Notes under the pieces: generated by a model | Database searches by the model: none | What the model was told of the DNA's origin: nothing | What the model saw: only the letters and a program-made list of their open reading frames with translations | Assembly: GCA_003194525.1 (NCBI GenBank) | Contig: NBIV01000111.1 | Coordinates: forward strand, 62,001-126,000 | Direction: 5' to 3' | DNA length: 64,000 bases | Source of the DNA: Gracilariopsis chorda | Taxonomy: Eukaryota > Rhodophyta > Florideophyceae > Gracilariales > Gracilariaceae | Shown here: in pieces, positions 32,420 to 43,303 of the stretch | Layout: every line of letters starts with the position of its first letter | Numbering within the stretch: position 1 is the stretch's first letter | Made by a program: the position numbers and the translations under genes

Positions 32420-33040
32420 CTAGAATCTTCTGATTAGCCTGAAGCAAATCTTGAGAAAGTCATTTCCGTGCGCTCCCTTGCTCTCTCGGGCGTGTGTCCT
32501 TTTGCGGGCTCGTGCGCCGAATGCCCTACCATAAAACTCATTTGAAACCCGTATCGTCTGCTGTATCAATAAGGCAGCAAAGCATTTTGACGTCATAGTA
32601 GTGTCTGACGTCATAGTATTGTCCGACTTCAGCAGAACAAAAATATCACAAAGAGCTCGGCTGTTTGCTTCCAGCACATTCTTCTTGCGGCTGGTGTTAT
32701 GGGACAAATATCAATTCCCATTTCGGTAAGATAATCTCCGAATATCATTTTGTCAAACACCGGGTCCAAGAGAACGGATTCCGGAGGCCAAAATGTTGAG
32801 ATCGTATCGAATGCCAGCATGGCATTTTTCATCGAGGTATCTTCGACGAATGCTCCTGTATAATATTGGGATGGAGTTTTTAGCTACAAATAAGTGGTCA
32901 TTGAATACTACATAATTAAATTCCCTTGTTATGCTGCTGTGAGATACCTTTCTTGATTCAGCTGGTTTTGCGGTGGTAGTGTACACAGTGAGCTTTTCGA
33001 GGCTCTGCTGGAGGTATTTTTCTACCTGTTGGGTCCACAA
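32420..33040 (-). pseudogene. Copia integrase relic
   Basis: Fragments in two or three frames align by order with the 27 kb integrase: NYVVFNDHLFVAKNS near 32910, LLDPVFDKMIFGDYLTEMGI near 32775, ICPITPAARRMCWKQTAE near 32700 (matching VRPVRRHNKTGIIERK in the other element), then ALLIQQTIRVSNEFYGRAF near 32560 (matching VFLSNLFTGSKVL). Similarity is low and the catalytic Glu region is altered. It would have inserted element DNA; it is now a relic. Confidence 0.5.
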
Positions 33041-33086
33041 TTAGTTCCTCTGCAAGATCAATTTGATATCGGGGTGAGTAGAATGG

Positions 33087-33500
33087 CTACAGACAGACGT
33101 ATTGACGTAAATTGTCTACGATCGTCTGCAGTTGCTCCCATGGCAGTTCTTCGCATTTATATTTAAACTTTTTGGTTGCGCGGGGAAGTTCTATTTCATT
33201 AATAGTTTTGAAATCGGCTGTGAGAAACATCAAAGAGGTGCATGGAATGCCCGTATGCACGTCCCTGTCAATGAGATTCATTATTTTTCTCTGTCCGCCC
33301 TCGGCTGGCGGTAGTTTAAGGACGTTCTGTCCCATGTGTAAAATGTTGCATTGCTTTGTTACATTGTCTCCCACTACCAATTGGGGGGATCCGTCAACTA
33401 CCAGATGTCTGATTTTGATGATGCGATCTTCATTTGGGCTTGCGTTCAGAGCGACAGATCCAAGACTAGGCAGTCGCTCGCTACTTTGGTTTCCTGAACC
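33087..33500 (-). pseudogene. Copia protease-region relic
   Basis: The frame reads RHLVVDGSPQLVVGDNVTKQ near 33410 and then ILHMGQNVLKLPPAEGG. VDGSPQLVVG matches in position and pattern the DDESPLTIG segment of the 27 kb element and keeps a D-G-S core like aspartic protease sites. It continues to about 33087 with a segment ending IVDNLRQYV. An upstream frame (33500-33390) is continuous with it. Confidence 0.5.
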
Positions 33501-33604
33501 ATAGTAAAAGTGTGGTCGGTGTGCGACAATGTAAGGTATCGTCTGCAGCGTACCGATCCACTCTGGGCATACTATGTTTTTAGCGAGCAGTGGTTCTTCA
33601 ATTT

Positions 33605-34305
33605 CTATGCCGCTGCACGGCGCTTAACTGTCCAATAGATGTCCGTAGAGTTTGTCTTAGTTTTCTCCGATGCAAACCATTTTGACTGATAAAATATTTT
33701 GCTTCTTATCCTTCTTCTCTGGAGCGTTGTTGTAGTTGGAACATCCAGGCTTGAGGATTCCATATTAATGAAGATCCTGATACCAATCTCCATGCTTTTT
33801 GCATTTGCGGCATTTAGTCTTCGTCTCCAGTGCCGCAATTTGTTCCAGTGTTCTTCGCTCTCAGCGAGATGCAGAATTGTTACCAGCACGCCACTCTTCT
33901 ACGTCCGAGGAATAGCTGGTCAACGCTGGCGATGAAGAATTTTCAGATACTCTTCTACACTGTCGTAAAATTGACGCAATAACACTGCAAGACGTACTCT
34001 GCATATACTCAATCTTCGATGCTATCCAAGATTCGTGATTTGTGGCACAGAGTTAGACAGAACAAATACTCTTTGGGTGTTATCAGCTTCCGAGTGCGCC
34101 AATAGGATAAAAGCCACAAGTGCATCTGATAGTTTGGCCTCAGATCCGTGTGCGTTTGGTAGTGAAACTTGAGCGTAAAAAACGGGATGCAAAAACTCCA
34201 GATACTTTCGTTTCGTCCTTTCTTATTGTTGAGAAAAGTCGGAAAATCCTGGTACAATTTTGAAGCAAAAGCTAACCCATCATATGTGTGAGTGTCATGT
34301 TGCAC
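33605..34305 (-). pseudogene. Copia gag relic
   Basis: The fragment 34305-34009 contains RNESIWSFCIPFFTLKFHYQ and then HLWLLSYWRTRKLITPKEYL. This resembles in spacing the ESISDFVNHF core and FLLLNARLTSQTF segment of the 27 kb gag. A second fragment (33889-33605) is Arg/Lys-rich (HWRRRLNAANAKSMEIGIR), like the basic gag C-terminus. Frames differ between the two. The identity is by weak similarity and order. Confidence 0.4.
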
Positions 34306-35774
34306 GCTTCCACGACACCGGACGACGACAGTCCTATTTGTATCCTTATTTACTGGAGAGTAGATAAAAAATATATTCGTAGCTCGGGGGTATCAACACA
34401 GGCGTGCAATGCCAATGTAATAGATAGGCACAAACTGGGACAAAGAACTAAGATGAAAGGGAGAAAAAGAAAACCCAGTAGTAACCGTACAACACAACGA
34501 GTGACAAAGCCTAGGACAATGTAGCAAAGAGGTTATACCAGCAGACAACCTAGGCGATTAAAACCTTAGATCTAGCGTGGTGCTCATGATCAGTCCTAGT
34601 ATAGCACAATGTTCAACACGCATGACCAAAACTTTAGGTCTAGTACGTGGCCGAAGTGTACAGTGCTACACAAGATGGACCGAAACAAAGATAGTGTAGT
34701 ACAAGCACATTGGAAAATACGCGAGACCAGGACGCAGCAATTGAAGGGGTGAGTGGTGAAGAGTGTCGTTGATGGCAAGGAGGAGCAGACTGCTCTAAGA
34801 GAAGGTGAAAGTTGCCAAAGGGAGTATAAGTGGTCTGGCCCGAGCTGGCTTGGAGGTCGCCGAACTCGAGCTTTTATAAACAATTGTTCTATTTGCATAA
34901 CCGCTAGATCTGCATAATAGGTCTAAAAAACAACCCAATTTAAGCTGTTATAGAACACAGTTGTGCCATAAAGGACCAGCTTGAAAACATAACTTATGCC
35001 TTTTAGGGTTTTGTTTTGTGCCTTTGAATGGACGAAAATGTGAGGCAGCGGTCTTTGAGCGTTGACGAGGGGCATACAAGACATGTTGAGCAATAAAGAA
35101 GATATGAATGGTGTGTGATAATCACTCGAGTGGTCGCAAATAATTCACAGTATGATTCGGGAGTGCAGGTTGAGGCGGCAGATAGCTGGCATGCTAAAGC
35201 GGCAAAGAAGGAGCGTCGGAGTAGGAAAACCCGGCGGTTGTGGGGTGCTGGTTTTTGTTGTTGCGCTTTTGTTGGGTTTGTGGGCGAGGGCCGGACGAAA
35301 ATGCGATTCGGTGCGCGGGGCGCAACGGCAGCGCTTATCTTCTGGTGGCAGAGGCGTTGATAGTGAAAGAAACGGGGAGAGGGGAGTTTTAGTGGAAGTA
35401 GCGAGAGGGATTGTCTCCATAACATTTTGAGATAACATCTCATCTGTACTTCTTCACTTAGGGCAAAAAACGGGGGGGCTGTCCAACAGTATGTATACAA
35501 AGTGGTTACAATTGCGTTCACAACGTCTTTTGACTGAATTACTTCTTGTAGAATATAATTGCAAGTATCACTTTCCCTGCCGTATGAGTCTGCAGTATGA
35601 TACCTATCAGATCTCCTCGTACTTCATTCGAGGTTGTAGCGTTGAGTGTAAAGTGCAGCGATTTTCATTGAGCGACAACTGTCGCTTACAGTTCCTGGTT
35701 GCCAGTCCCCTCGTTTCACAGTACTGTCTTCATATCCCTAGAAAAACGTCATTGCTTCGGTAGATCTGAGCTTT
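34306..35774. other. Sequence between copia primer site and gag core; unassigned
   Basis: A minus-strand TATAAA (TTTATAAAAGCTCGAG) lies at about 34867-34882 and could mark an inserted LTR or promoter. A 172-codon open frame at 35003-35521 (minus) has low-complexity, Ser/Thr/Leu-rich composition and no domain. No paired LTR was found. Confidence 0.4.
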
Positions 35775-35786
35775 CTGGGCCCATAA
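35775..35786 (-). other. Copia-type primer-binding site (12 of 13 bases)
   Basis: On the minus strand TTATGGGCCCAG is preceded by TATT. It matches the initiator tRNA-Met internal site of the 27 kb element except for the first base. An ATG at 35826 opens a frame (MMKRLRFDQELFIFMGPESS) that runs through this site, as in the 27 kb element. Confidence 0.65.
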
Positions 35787-36170
35787 ATATGAAAAGTTCC
35801 TGATCAAAGCGTAACCGCTTCATCATTCTCAGTCCTTTGCTTATCTGCCCTTTTCTATAGCCCTGGTTGCAAACGGGTGCGCTTTTTATACCCTGTGCTC
35901 TTGGATAGGAGGACTGTTCGTAGCATAAACATCTAGGTATTCTCTCGCATACATTGTATTGCTAAATTACACTAGCGCTAATCGTGGAATTAAACCCTCA
36001 TACGGAGGCAGGATGAACTAAAAGCCAACAGAGAATCCCAAAGTTGAACGGCAAACCATTAGCATGACGTTTATCTGTGCGTATTATGTTCGTAAGCGCA
36101 GGCACTCCGTAGGTATTTGTGGGCGCGGCTCACTTTTAACAAATGTTAACTCACTTCTACCTCCGATTTT
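35787..36170 (-). repeat. Probable 5' LTR of the older minus-strand copia
   Basis: It lies directly before the primer site and has a TATA box (GTATAAAAAGC, minus, near 35885-35896) at about 100 bp from the LTR end. The upper part (36010-36150) resembles 22122-22343. The outer border could not be set because the partner LTR is missing. Confidence 0.45.
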
Positions 36171-36317
36171 ACTTCGATCTTTCTGAGTTTACAGTTCTTA
36201 TAGAATTGAAAAGAAAAAGCGGCCTTCGGCGGCAGGCGGCGCTTCACGTCGCGGCCGAAAGTTTGCATAAGATATCTGCAAAAACTTTAGTTTGCGTGTA
36301 AAATAAACTATATCAAA
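36171..36317. other. GC-rich segment below the Helitron helicase
   Basis: A GC-rich block at 36220-36263 contains TTCGGC and GCCGAA about 30 bp apart, able to form a short stem. Helitrons end with a GC hairpin near a 3' CTRR. Whether this is that terminus is not certain, as no clean CTRR-T end was identified. Confidence 0.3.
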
Positions 36318-38362
36318 CTAAAGACGCCCCTCCATAAATTCAGCAGCTTCGTTTAAAACAGGGTTCTTGATGCTTAGCGGCATTGGATGGAAATCTTGCG
36401 CATTTAGGAAAGCCTCGTCTAGAATATGAAGCAGTAACACATCATCAGATGTTCGATCACGTAAAAGTCTAATATAGACCTGATCCAGTGAAAAAAAAAA
36501 AGTTGGCTCGAAAGTCAATTATCATTTTTCAGCGTTTGTCCTTGAGCTTTATGCACAGTTGCTGCAAATGGCACTATGATGGAAAACTTTCGACGTTTGA
36601 TTTTAACATCTGCAAACTCAAAGACAAAGTGAATGCGGTGGAGCAAAAAGCTTTGCTGAATTTTTTCATGTTCATCAATGCCCAAAAGTCGAATCGCTTT
36701 GCTAGATATGCTGGTAACCATGAACATCTTTCCATTCAGCAAGTGCGGATGAAGTACATTTCGAATCACCATAACAGGAACACCCAACATCAGTTTAAAT
36801 TGATGGTGTTCGACTCCAGTTGTAGCGTAATTATAAGTCAGTTCAGGTCCAAGGACAGTATTTGTGTGAAACGTTTCACTCTTCGGCCCTCAGTTGGGAA
36901 CGATCGTCGTCACAGACTTTCATTCAAACATGTTTCCTGGGAGATAATCCAATGCGTTCTGGTTATGTTCCTCCACTAATTGATTTGTTGGCGCAACAAT
37001 CAATCGGTTGAGCTTGACATCTTTTTTGTTCCGTGTTGTAAACCATTTCAACAGCAACTTGTTTGCTTCTTTTAAATCTGATGTAGACATGATTGGAAGC
37101 CTTGCAGATGCTGGAAACGTCCCACGACCAAGACTAAGCAAATCGTTCGCAAAAACTGGATGATATTGTTGACGCACCAGTTCTGTAAGGCAAAAACCTT
37201 TGACACTACCGTTCCAAAGCTCGCAAGAGTACCATGGAAGCTCCCGTAGGAGACTCACTGAAAAACCATGAAATGTTTTATTCTTTTTGGATACTGTTCT
37301 CGTTTTTGAAACCAATGGAAGCAGTTGCATATGTTTGCCTGCTATAACTACGACGATGCCACCAAAGGTTTTGGTAGAGTTTTTTATTTCTTTCAGTACG
37401 GTGTTCGCAGTTTTAAAGAGCACTTTCAGGCACAACGAAAATTCATCAATTACCAGCAAAACAGTCTTCCATATTATTTGTGCTCTCTGTGATCATGCTA
37501 CGTACTTGGGAAGTGTCCGACGCTCTGTACTTTGAGAATCTTCGTTTTCATCAACTTCCAATCCAAGCAAACTATGTGAAGTTCTTCGGCCTTCATATAG
37601 TACAGCAGCAATACCTGTCGTGGCTCTCATCTGCACCAATAGGCCTTCGTGCTAAACAACATCTCTAAACAAATATAGGAGATAGGCCTTCCCTGCCACC
37701 CCTCGTGCTTCTAGGAAGAAAACGCTTCCATGTGTTTTGAGTGTTTCTGACTCTCCCATTCTCTCTTGGTTTTGTATTTCTCTCATTGGTGTTCCCGAAA
37801 CTTGCTTCTGGCCTTGTTACAGATTATCATATCGCCCTTTTGATCCTCGCCTGGACCTCGATGAAGAGCTACGACGTACTTCAGCTCGTTCCTCTGCTCA
37901 TTGCAGTTTGCTCTTTCTGAGAGGACGTTTTGATACAGTATGATGATAGAAGGGCTCATTTCTGATAACCTGACCACCATGTCTGTCCGAAATCTCAAGG
38001 ATTCTTCGAAGTAGTTCTTCTCTTTGCTATGCTCTGTTTCCCCCGGTTATATCTGCAATTAGAGCTTGTTTGTGCTTTTCAATAACAGTTTCAGGATTTA
38101 ACCCTTGTTGAAAGGAGCTTATGACCATGTAACGCAGCTCAGAAGGAGTAGAATGGTATCTTACAGCCTGATCAGAAGCAGTTTGGTACTCGTCACCATG
38201 GATATGTAGTCCACGGGCTACTGCCACCTCTCTATAGGCTGAGTAAAATTTGCTCCCAACACCTTTCGGAACATCAACCGAGCTGGATGCAGAGTTCATG
38301 ACCAATATTCCGAGAGCGAAGAGTTCAGGATTTGCGAGAGAAGCAAAACTAATTCCAGTCAC
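36318..38362 (-). pseudogene. Helitron Pif1-type helicase region
   Basis: From 38362 downward: ISFASLANPELFALGILVMN, then a possible Walker A near 37700 (EARGVAGKAYLL, degraded from the usual GPGGTGKT). It continues with GIAAVLYEGRRTSHSLLGL near 37610 and the Walker B LLVIDEFSL near 37455. Further on are FGGIVVVIAGKHMQLLPLV near 37350, LGVPVMVIRNVLHPHLLNGK near 36780 and VPFAATVHKAQGQTLKNDN near 36550. The last fragment, FSLDQVYIRLLRDRTSDDVL near 36500, occupies the place of the helicase motif VI. Order and motifs match Pif1-family helicases of Helitrons, which unwind DNA during rolling-circle transposition. Frameshifts and a poor Walker A make it inactive. Confidence 0.8.
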
Positions 38363-41045
38363 AGTTCGATCATATTCGGATCATTGCACGACACACATTC
38401 GTGGATTTCTTCCATCCCAAGTAGAGTAAGACTCTGTTTGAGAGCTGGGCAGCTTATCATATACAATTAAAGTTTCTTGGTATGTCATGTAGTCCACTTC
38501 CATGTACCGGGAGGGTCGTTTGAAATATCTTTCCAGGAGGGAAGACTTCAGACGTCTAGACAGTCTTACGTTACGAATCAAAACCAGTCGCTCTCCATGG
38601 AGATGTATGTCAAGTGCCTGTACAGTGGGATTGATGCAAACATGCCTGAACTCAAAGAGGTTCCATGCAGCTTCAACCATGTCGACCACTCTTGCTCTCA
38701 TGTACGCCCTGATCTCACTCTGAAGCATGTCGCTCTGTGCACTTGAATTGCTTTCTGCTCGACTTGTACAACCACATCCTGTTCTTTGGCACTCTTAAAA
38801 GCATAATACATCAGGTATGTTACAGTACTGCCACTTTGGGTTCTTGCAACATTGATGTGAGCCTCATACTTCATTGTGAGATTTGGATTGTACGGAACCA
38901 CTTTAGAATCTTCCGTTCTTCTTCTTCTGTAGGTCACTCGGTTTGTGTACTCATTAATCGTTGTTTCAGCTACAATTTCTTGTCGATCATACCCAAAGCG
39001 GCACATGGGTTCAGAAGTACGACCATGGTAATATGGAGAGTGTCTGTGCGTATGGAATTTCTTCACCAATTTTCGGGGTTCCTGGTCTTCAGGCGAGTCA
39101 CCCCGAGGCAGTTCGGCCGGCTCAGATCAAAGTGTCAATGATCTCAGGATCTTCAAATACGCCCCCTGCAACCAAAGAAGAATGTGATTATGTGGATTCT
39201 TTCTCTCCTGGAACTCAACTTTGGCGGTAATCTCAATACATTTCAAGCCAAAGAGCTGCTCTGAATTTTTCTGTATATCTTTGATGAATGAATTTGCATA
39301 CTGGTTGTACACTCTTTCAATAATATCTGGCCTGTCAAAAGGACAGCTTCTGTCTCCCTGTGGGGAAGTGCTTTGGTGTTTTAATTGTCCATACTAAGCC
39401 TTTTCATCTCTTTCCGCCATACATTCATTGTGACTGTGACGAAAAGCGTCAGGGAGCCCAGTCGAGCGACCACTGCTTGCATGTACAGCCATTTTTGTCT
39501 CCGGTACGCTGGAGACTTTTTGTGATTACCTGGGAGGAAGAGTTTACCGGGAGAGCCCAATTCATGTGTTCCGGTATTGGTTCCAGCCTGCAGCTCCCGT
39601 TCTTCAACCATTCTCATCTGTTCTGTTTCCAAGTAACGAAGTGTAAAGTCTTCAATGTTTGTGCTAGTACGAAGCATACATTGTTGAAGAAGAGTACCAG
39701 AGTTCAGGAGCACACTATGGGTGTACAGTCTTTGCTTAGAGTGTTCTGCACTTGTTAGGCTCCTTTCGTCTCGGTTATTGGCATCCCTTGATAAAATATA
39801 TGTTGCTGTATCGTACGGGGCATGAATCTCGCCGTAAGGGTAGAGAACCGTATAAGCCTTTTTCTCAGCGTCCATTGAATGAGGCTTTAAACGCTTGTAC
39901 TTGACAACTCAAAGTCAAAGATTTCCGGTTTACATGTAATGGGATTCTCTTCCCCGTACCAGCTGGGCAACTGGGACTTCCGACGGGAATAGTCTACTTG
40001 TCTCTACGACGAAAGCTTTTATCGTATGAGGTTTGCCTCGTCTGTCTTCTGTTAAAGGTCCTGCAGCGGAGTTCACCTCGATTCGGGCTTCACTGGCACC
40101 TTGATAATTCCGGACAACTGTATCTTCCTGAAAAACGTCAGCAGAGATGTCTAGAATAGACTCGTGCCCGTATGATCTCCTCCGAACACATTCGTCTGGT
40201 CTAAACGAGTTTCTATATCTCTGTCGGACAATATCCCGTCTTGGATGCAAGATATCGTATAACTTTGGAACTAAGCATTAAATATTCGGTTTGGACATCA
40301 TTCTTTTCGTGAAAGAAGATATAAAAAATTCGGTGAATTAAGACTGGGAGGACCTTCCGACCAGAACTATATGTACCGCTCGTTTTGGCCTGGAACAGAA
40401 AGAGACATACTGCCTTGGAGTCGAAGAAATGGCGGACGTACACCCCAAACGTACTTCCTATACATGAATGTGACAACGGGTGCAAATAACACTATTAAGT
40501 GTGTTGATAGCGCATGAAAAGGTCGTAAGCGATATATGTCTTCAAGTTGCGAATTGATGTGCCTTTGTCTGAAACACACTCCAAGCAATATGGAGCTTTT
40601 ATATCCACAGCATGTTCCTTCGGTCTCTGCACCAAACAGAACTGCACCAAAATACTTGCACATGCAAATACGAAGCACCAACCCTGATTATTTGATAGTA
40701 TACGAAGTTAATCGATGGCCGCTTACACCGCACTTCCCACAACACCCTAAAATTCTGGGGAAGCTCGGTTCTAGTTCCTAAGTCCACCAACGCAAGCTCA
40801 TCGGTTATGTCTCGATGATGCACGGGCTGTATATTCTCTCTTCAACGAAAGCCTGCTCCTGACCGGCGTCAGCGACGTCGTAATGGCCGTCGATAAGAAG
40901 AAGAACTCATGTCGAACTGCAGGAACCGGAGAGAGATTGAGAGATTTGGTGATCATCTTTCGATGGAACATGTACCATCTCTGACCTTTAAATAGAGAAA
41001 TGGTGTTGCACAATAGTTTCCTGCATGTTATATACTTCTGCATAT
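38363..41045 (-). pseudogene. Helitron Rep (HUH) and N-terminal region
   Basis: From about 41045 downward: an N-terminal Helitron-like segment in shifting frames (FLFQAKTSGTYSSGRKVLPV near 40400, then HPRRDIVRQRYRNSFRPDE near 40245). YTVLYPYGEIHAP follows near 39850 and ELGSPGKLFLPGNHKKSP near 39555, with LGSLTLFVTVTMNVWRKEM near 39460. The HUH nuclease motif appears as NPHNHILLW near 39190. Further on are VVPYNPNLTMKYEAHINV near 38890 and YLMYYAFKSAKEQD near 38815, where two Tyr four residues apart fit the catalytic Tyr pair. VVDMVEAAWNLFEFRH follows near 38690. Many frames are broken. The segment would nick and rejoin DNA at the transposon ends. Confidence 0.78.
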
Positions 41046-41225
41046 TGTCTCCATTGTCTCAAGATGTTCCTGACACCAGCAGTACATTGGAAGTGTACAT
41101 ACATAGTACTTTACTAAGTACATATGCATTGAATTCTTATTCAGTATTGGTTTCAGACGTAAATACATATCGAGTACGATTTTACATACGTATGTAACGT
41201 AAAGCTAAATCCTATTTTTTTTAGA

Positions 41226-41511
41226 GGGTTCTACGTTTGTAGAACTGTGTAGCCTACGTATGCAATACGTAGATTAGAACTGTTTTTGGTGGAAAGGTAT
41301 ACGTTTGCAGTACTGCGCAACCTACGTATGCACTACGTAAACTAAAACTATTTTTGTTAGAAGGTTACACGCTTTCAGTACTGCACAGCCTACGTATGCA
41401 CTACTTAGATTACAACTATGTTTCTTAGAAGGGTATGCGTTTGCAGTACTGTCGAACCTACGTATGCACTACGTAAAATATAACTATTTTTGTTAGAAGG
41501 GTATACGTAGG
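41226..41511. repeat. 68 bp tandem array, about four units, with palindromic core
   Basis: CCTACGTATGCA recurs at 41253, 41321, 41389 and 41457, exactly 68 bp apart each time. Each unit also has a TTTGCAGTACTG-like block and ACTATTTTTGTTAGAAGG. The first unit contains a perfect palindrome, CTACGTAT-GCA-ATACGTAG; the others have near versions. A fifth partial unit follows (GGGTATACGTAGG). Confidence 0.8.
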
Positions 41512-41618
41512 TTGTCCTGTACGTTATTTATTTTGTTTTTTGAATAGGATATGCTTCTATTTTACCTACTGTGTAATGTGCTCATGATTGTGTACTTAAG
41601 CTATAATGTACTCTAAAG

Positions 41619-42066
41619 TTGCAGAAAAAGTTTCTCCAAGCAGCCAACTACAACTTTTTTCTCTCTACTTCTTCGTTCCAACTACTTTCTAAAGCCATGG
41701 CCGATATGTCTCAAACAGAGGCTCGCTTTCTACTACTATGCCATTTGCGCGACCGTAAGGATGATATTATACCGCGCTTGTGCACATTATTGGAAACATT
41801 GTGCATAATACAGGCTGCAGTTAAGCAAATTGATGTGCAGCATGGCAAATTTCAATTGGCTTTTTTTTGGAATAGATTTTGTGCTCCGTTGGGCTGAAAA
41901 TCGACACCGTGTACATGGAATTGGAAGACTACTGCTTGATTGGACGCAGCAAAGATTTGCCTGTTCGTTGGGAGTCAAAGATATCCTCGTTTGAGATGAA
42001 TTCGACGTGGCTGATAGACATTGAGGCTCTCAAGAGTGATAAATCTTACACGTGCTCGACTGATTA
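41619..42066 (+). pseudogene. Unrecognised protein-like frame, probably frameshifted
   Basis: The family is not recognised. A frame from 41619 reads smoothly around MSQTEARFLLLCHLRDRKDD and CTLLETLCIIQAAVKQID to about 41865. Past a run of eight T at 41862-41869, another phase reads FGIDFVLRWAENRHRVHGIG and LLLDWTQQRFACSLGVKD before a TGA. The T run is the likely slip point. Composition is that of a soluble globular protein. It is flanked by the 68 bp array and a gypsy tail on the other strand. It might be a gag-like or transposase fragment, or a host gene. Confidence 0.35.
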
Positions 42067-42282
42067 GCCCCAGTAGGGCATGTCGTTTGCTTACCATTGG
42101 CTAGTCGTTGGGAGGGAAATAGATGTGCGTTTATTGATGTATTCTAAGGAGTCAAATTACTCGTTGTCAGAGCAATCCTTAGGTGGGTTAGCTAACAACC
42201 GTTTGTGAATGCTTCAATCAGATACACTTTCTCGTCCGTTTGGTGAAGTTCCAATTTGAACAGTTGCAATGCTACAATTCTA

Positions 42283-42985
42283 TTACATCCACCTTCTCTT
42301 AGAACTTTTAGCACTCGGCAAGTCTTCAAACTTCTTAAAGATTTCTGAAAAGTTAGTTAATTTACTCCTGTTCATCCATATGGCTTCATCTGCACCATCT
42401 TTTTCAAAGTTTACTAGGTATTGCTCTTTGCAATTATGTTTTCGCTTATCAAGTAAAGCAATCACTAATTATTCTACTGTATCCTCCCCCTCATCACAAG
42501 AGAAAGAGAGTTCTTATCACCCTCTCTTCGACTGAACTTCCGTTATCGCAAGACGTGGAACACATTGTATTCTTTTTTCATATATGGTGGCAATCAATGT
42601 TGTATGAGACTGGCACTATTACCTGCTTCACTGCAAACGGTCCCGTAAATTTTGGTTGGCATTTCTTCGCAAGCCTAAATTTTGAGCTACACTTGTACTA
42701 TTGACCTTCAATAGCACCATATCTCAAACTTTCAATTCCACATGTCTCTGGTTTATGTTTGCGTAAAAAGTGGGTCGTGCAATTCCATTTTGCAAGTTCT
42801 TCTTGCAATTCTACAAAACGCTTGAAGTCTTTCCAAGTAGTCAACAGCAGCCGGACAGACTGATTTTGTCTTCGAGTTTTCTCCAGAACCCAAAAGATGT
42901 ATCCGACTTCTTAATACCGTTTAGAGGAGACAGTTTCCGAGTTAGAATTTTCGGTTCATCTTCTCTGTAGTGTCATGAAGTTGGG
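42283..42985 (-). pseudogene. Ty3/gypsy integrase C-terminus and chromodomain relic
   Basis: Downward on the minus strand: ARPTFYANINQRHVELKV near 42770 resembles the segment before the GPY/F module. AKKCQPKFTGPFAVKQVIVP near 42660 is the GPF motif itself. The chromodomain then reads LLDKRKHNCKEQYLVNFEKD and GADEAIWMNRSKLTNFSEI, ending near 42283. An upstream fragment (42985-42800) is probably more integrase linker. Only this tail remains; no LTR was found on either side. Confidence 0.6.
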
Positions 42986-43303
42986 GCTTGAAACGACTGT
43001 ATGCACCAGCTAAGGTTACGTATAAACTGTTAGGACATTTGTAGCTGGTAACAGTCATATTGCAATGCGTTTCCTGCACTTCATCGCGTGTTGTGGCCAA
43101 TACATGGCGTAAACCAGACCACGGAGGAAGCGCTCAACGACAATTGCTCGACTGCGATGCTAATGGCACATGTTATATGAAAATATGTTTACTTACAACT
43201 TTGGTAAACTCAGCGTACGTGTAGCAGTGTTTGCGCATGATATTTAGAATAACTCCATATTTGTCTATCTATTTTAATACAGCTAGTCTGACAGTGGGCT
43301 GGC

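Larger units (their letters stand above)
31990..36170 (-). mobile_element. Older minus-strand copia of the same lineage, 3' truncated
   Basis: On the minus strand, from about 36.15 kb down: an LTR-like segment with TATA box, a copia-type primer site at 35786-35775, gag-, protease- and integrase-like fragments from 34.3 to 32.4 kb, then a linker ending near 32.0 kb. RT and RNase H are missing, so the element is truncated near 31.9 kb. About 1.1 kb of unrelated sequence (34.3-35.5 kb) seems inserted between the primer site and the gag core. Confidence 0.55.
36318..41045 (-). mobile_element. Helitron-type rolling-circle transposon, decayed
   Basis: The minus strand encodes, in order, a Helitron-like N-terminal domain, a HUH Rep nuclease region and a Pif1-type helicase, over 4.7 kb. 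Many frames are used. Neither terminus is proven. Upstream of the 5' side lies a 68 bp tandem array (41226-41511). Confidence 0.8.

Noticed and set aside
35003-35521. 172-codon minus-strand open frame as a gene
   Set aside because: The composition is low-complexity with no domain, and overlapping open frames of similar length exist in several phases.
41226-41511. CRISPR array
   Set aside because: The 68 bp units are tandem without unique spacers, the context is eukaryotic transposons and there are no cas genes.
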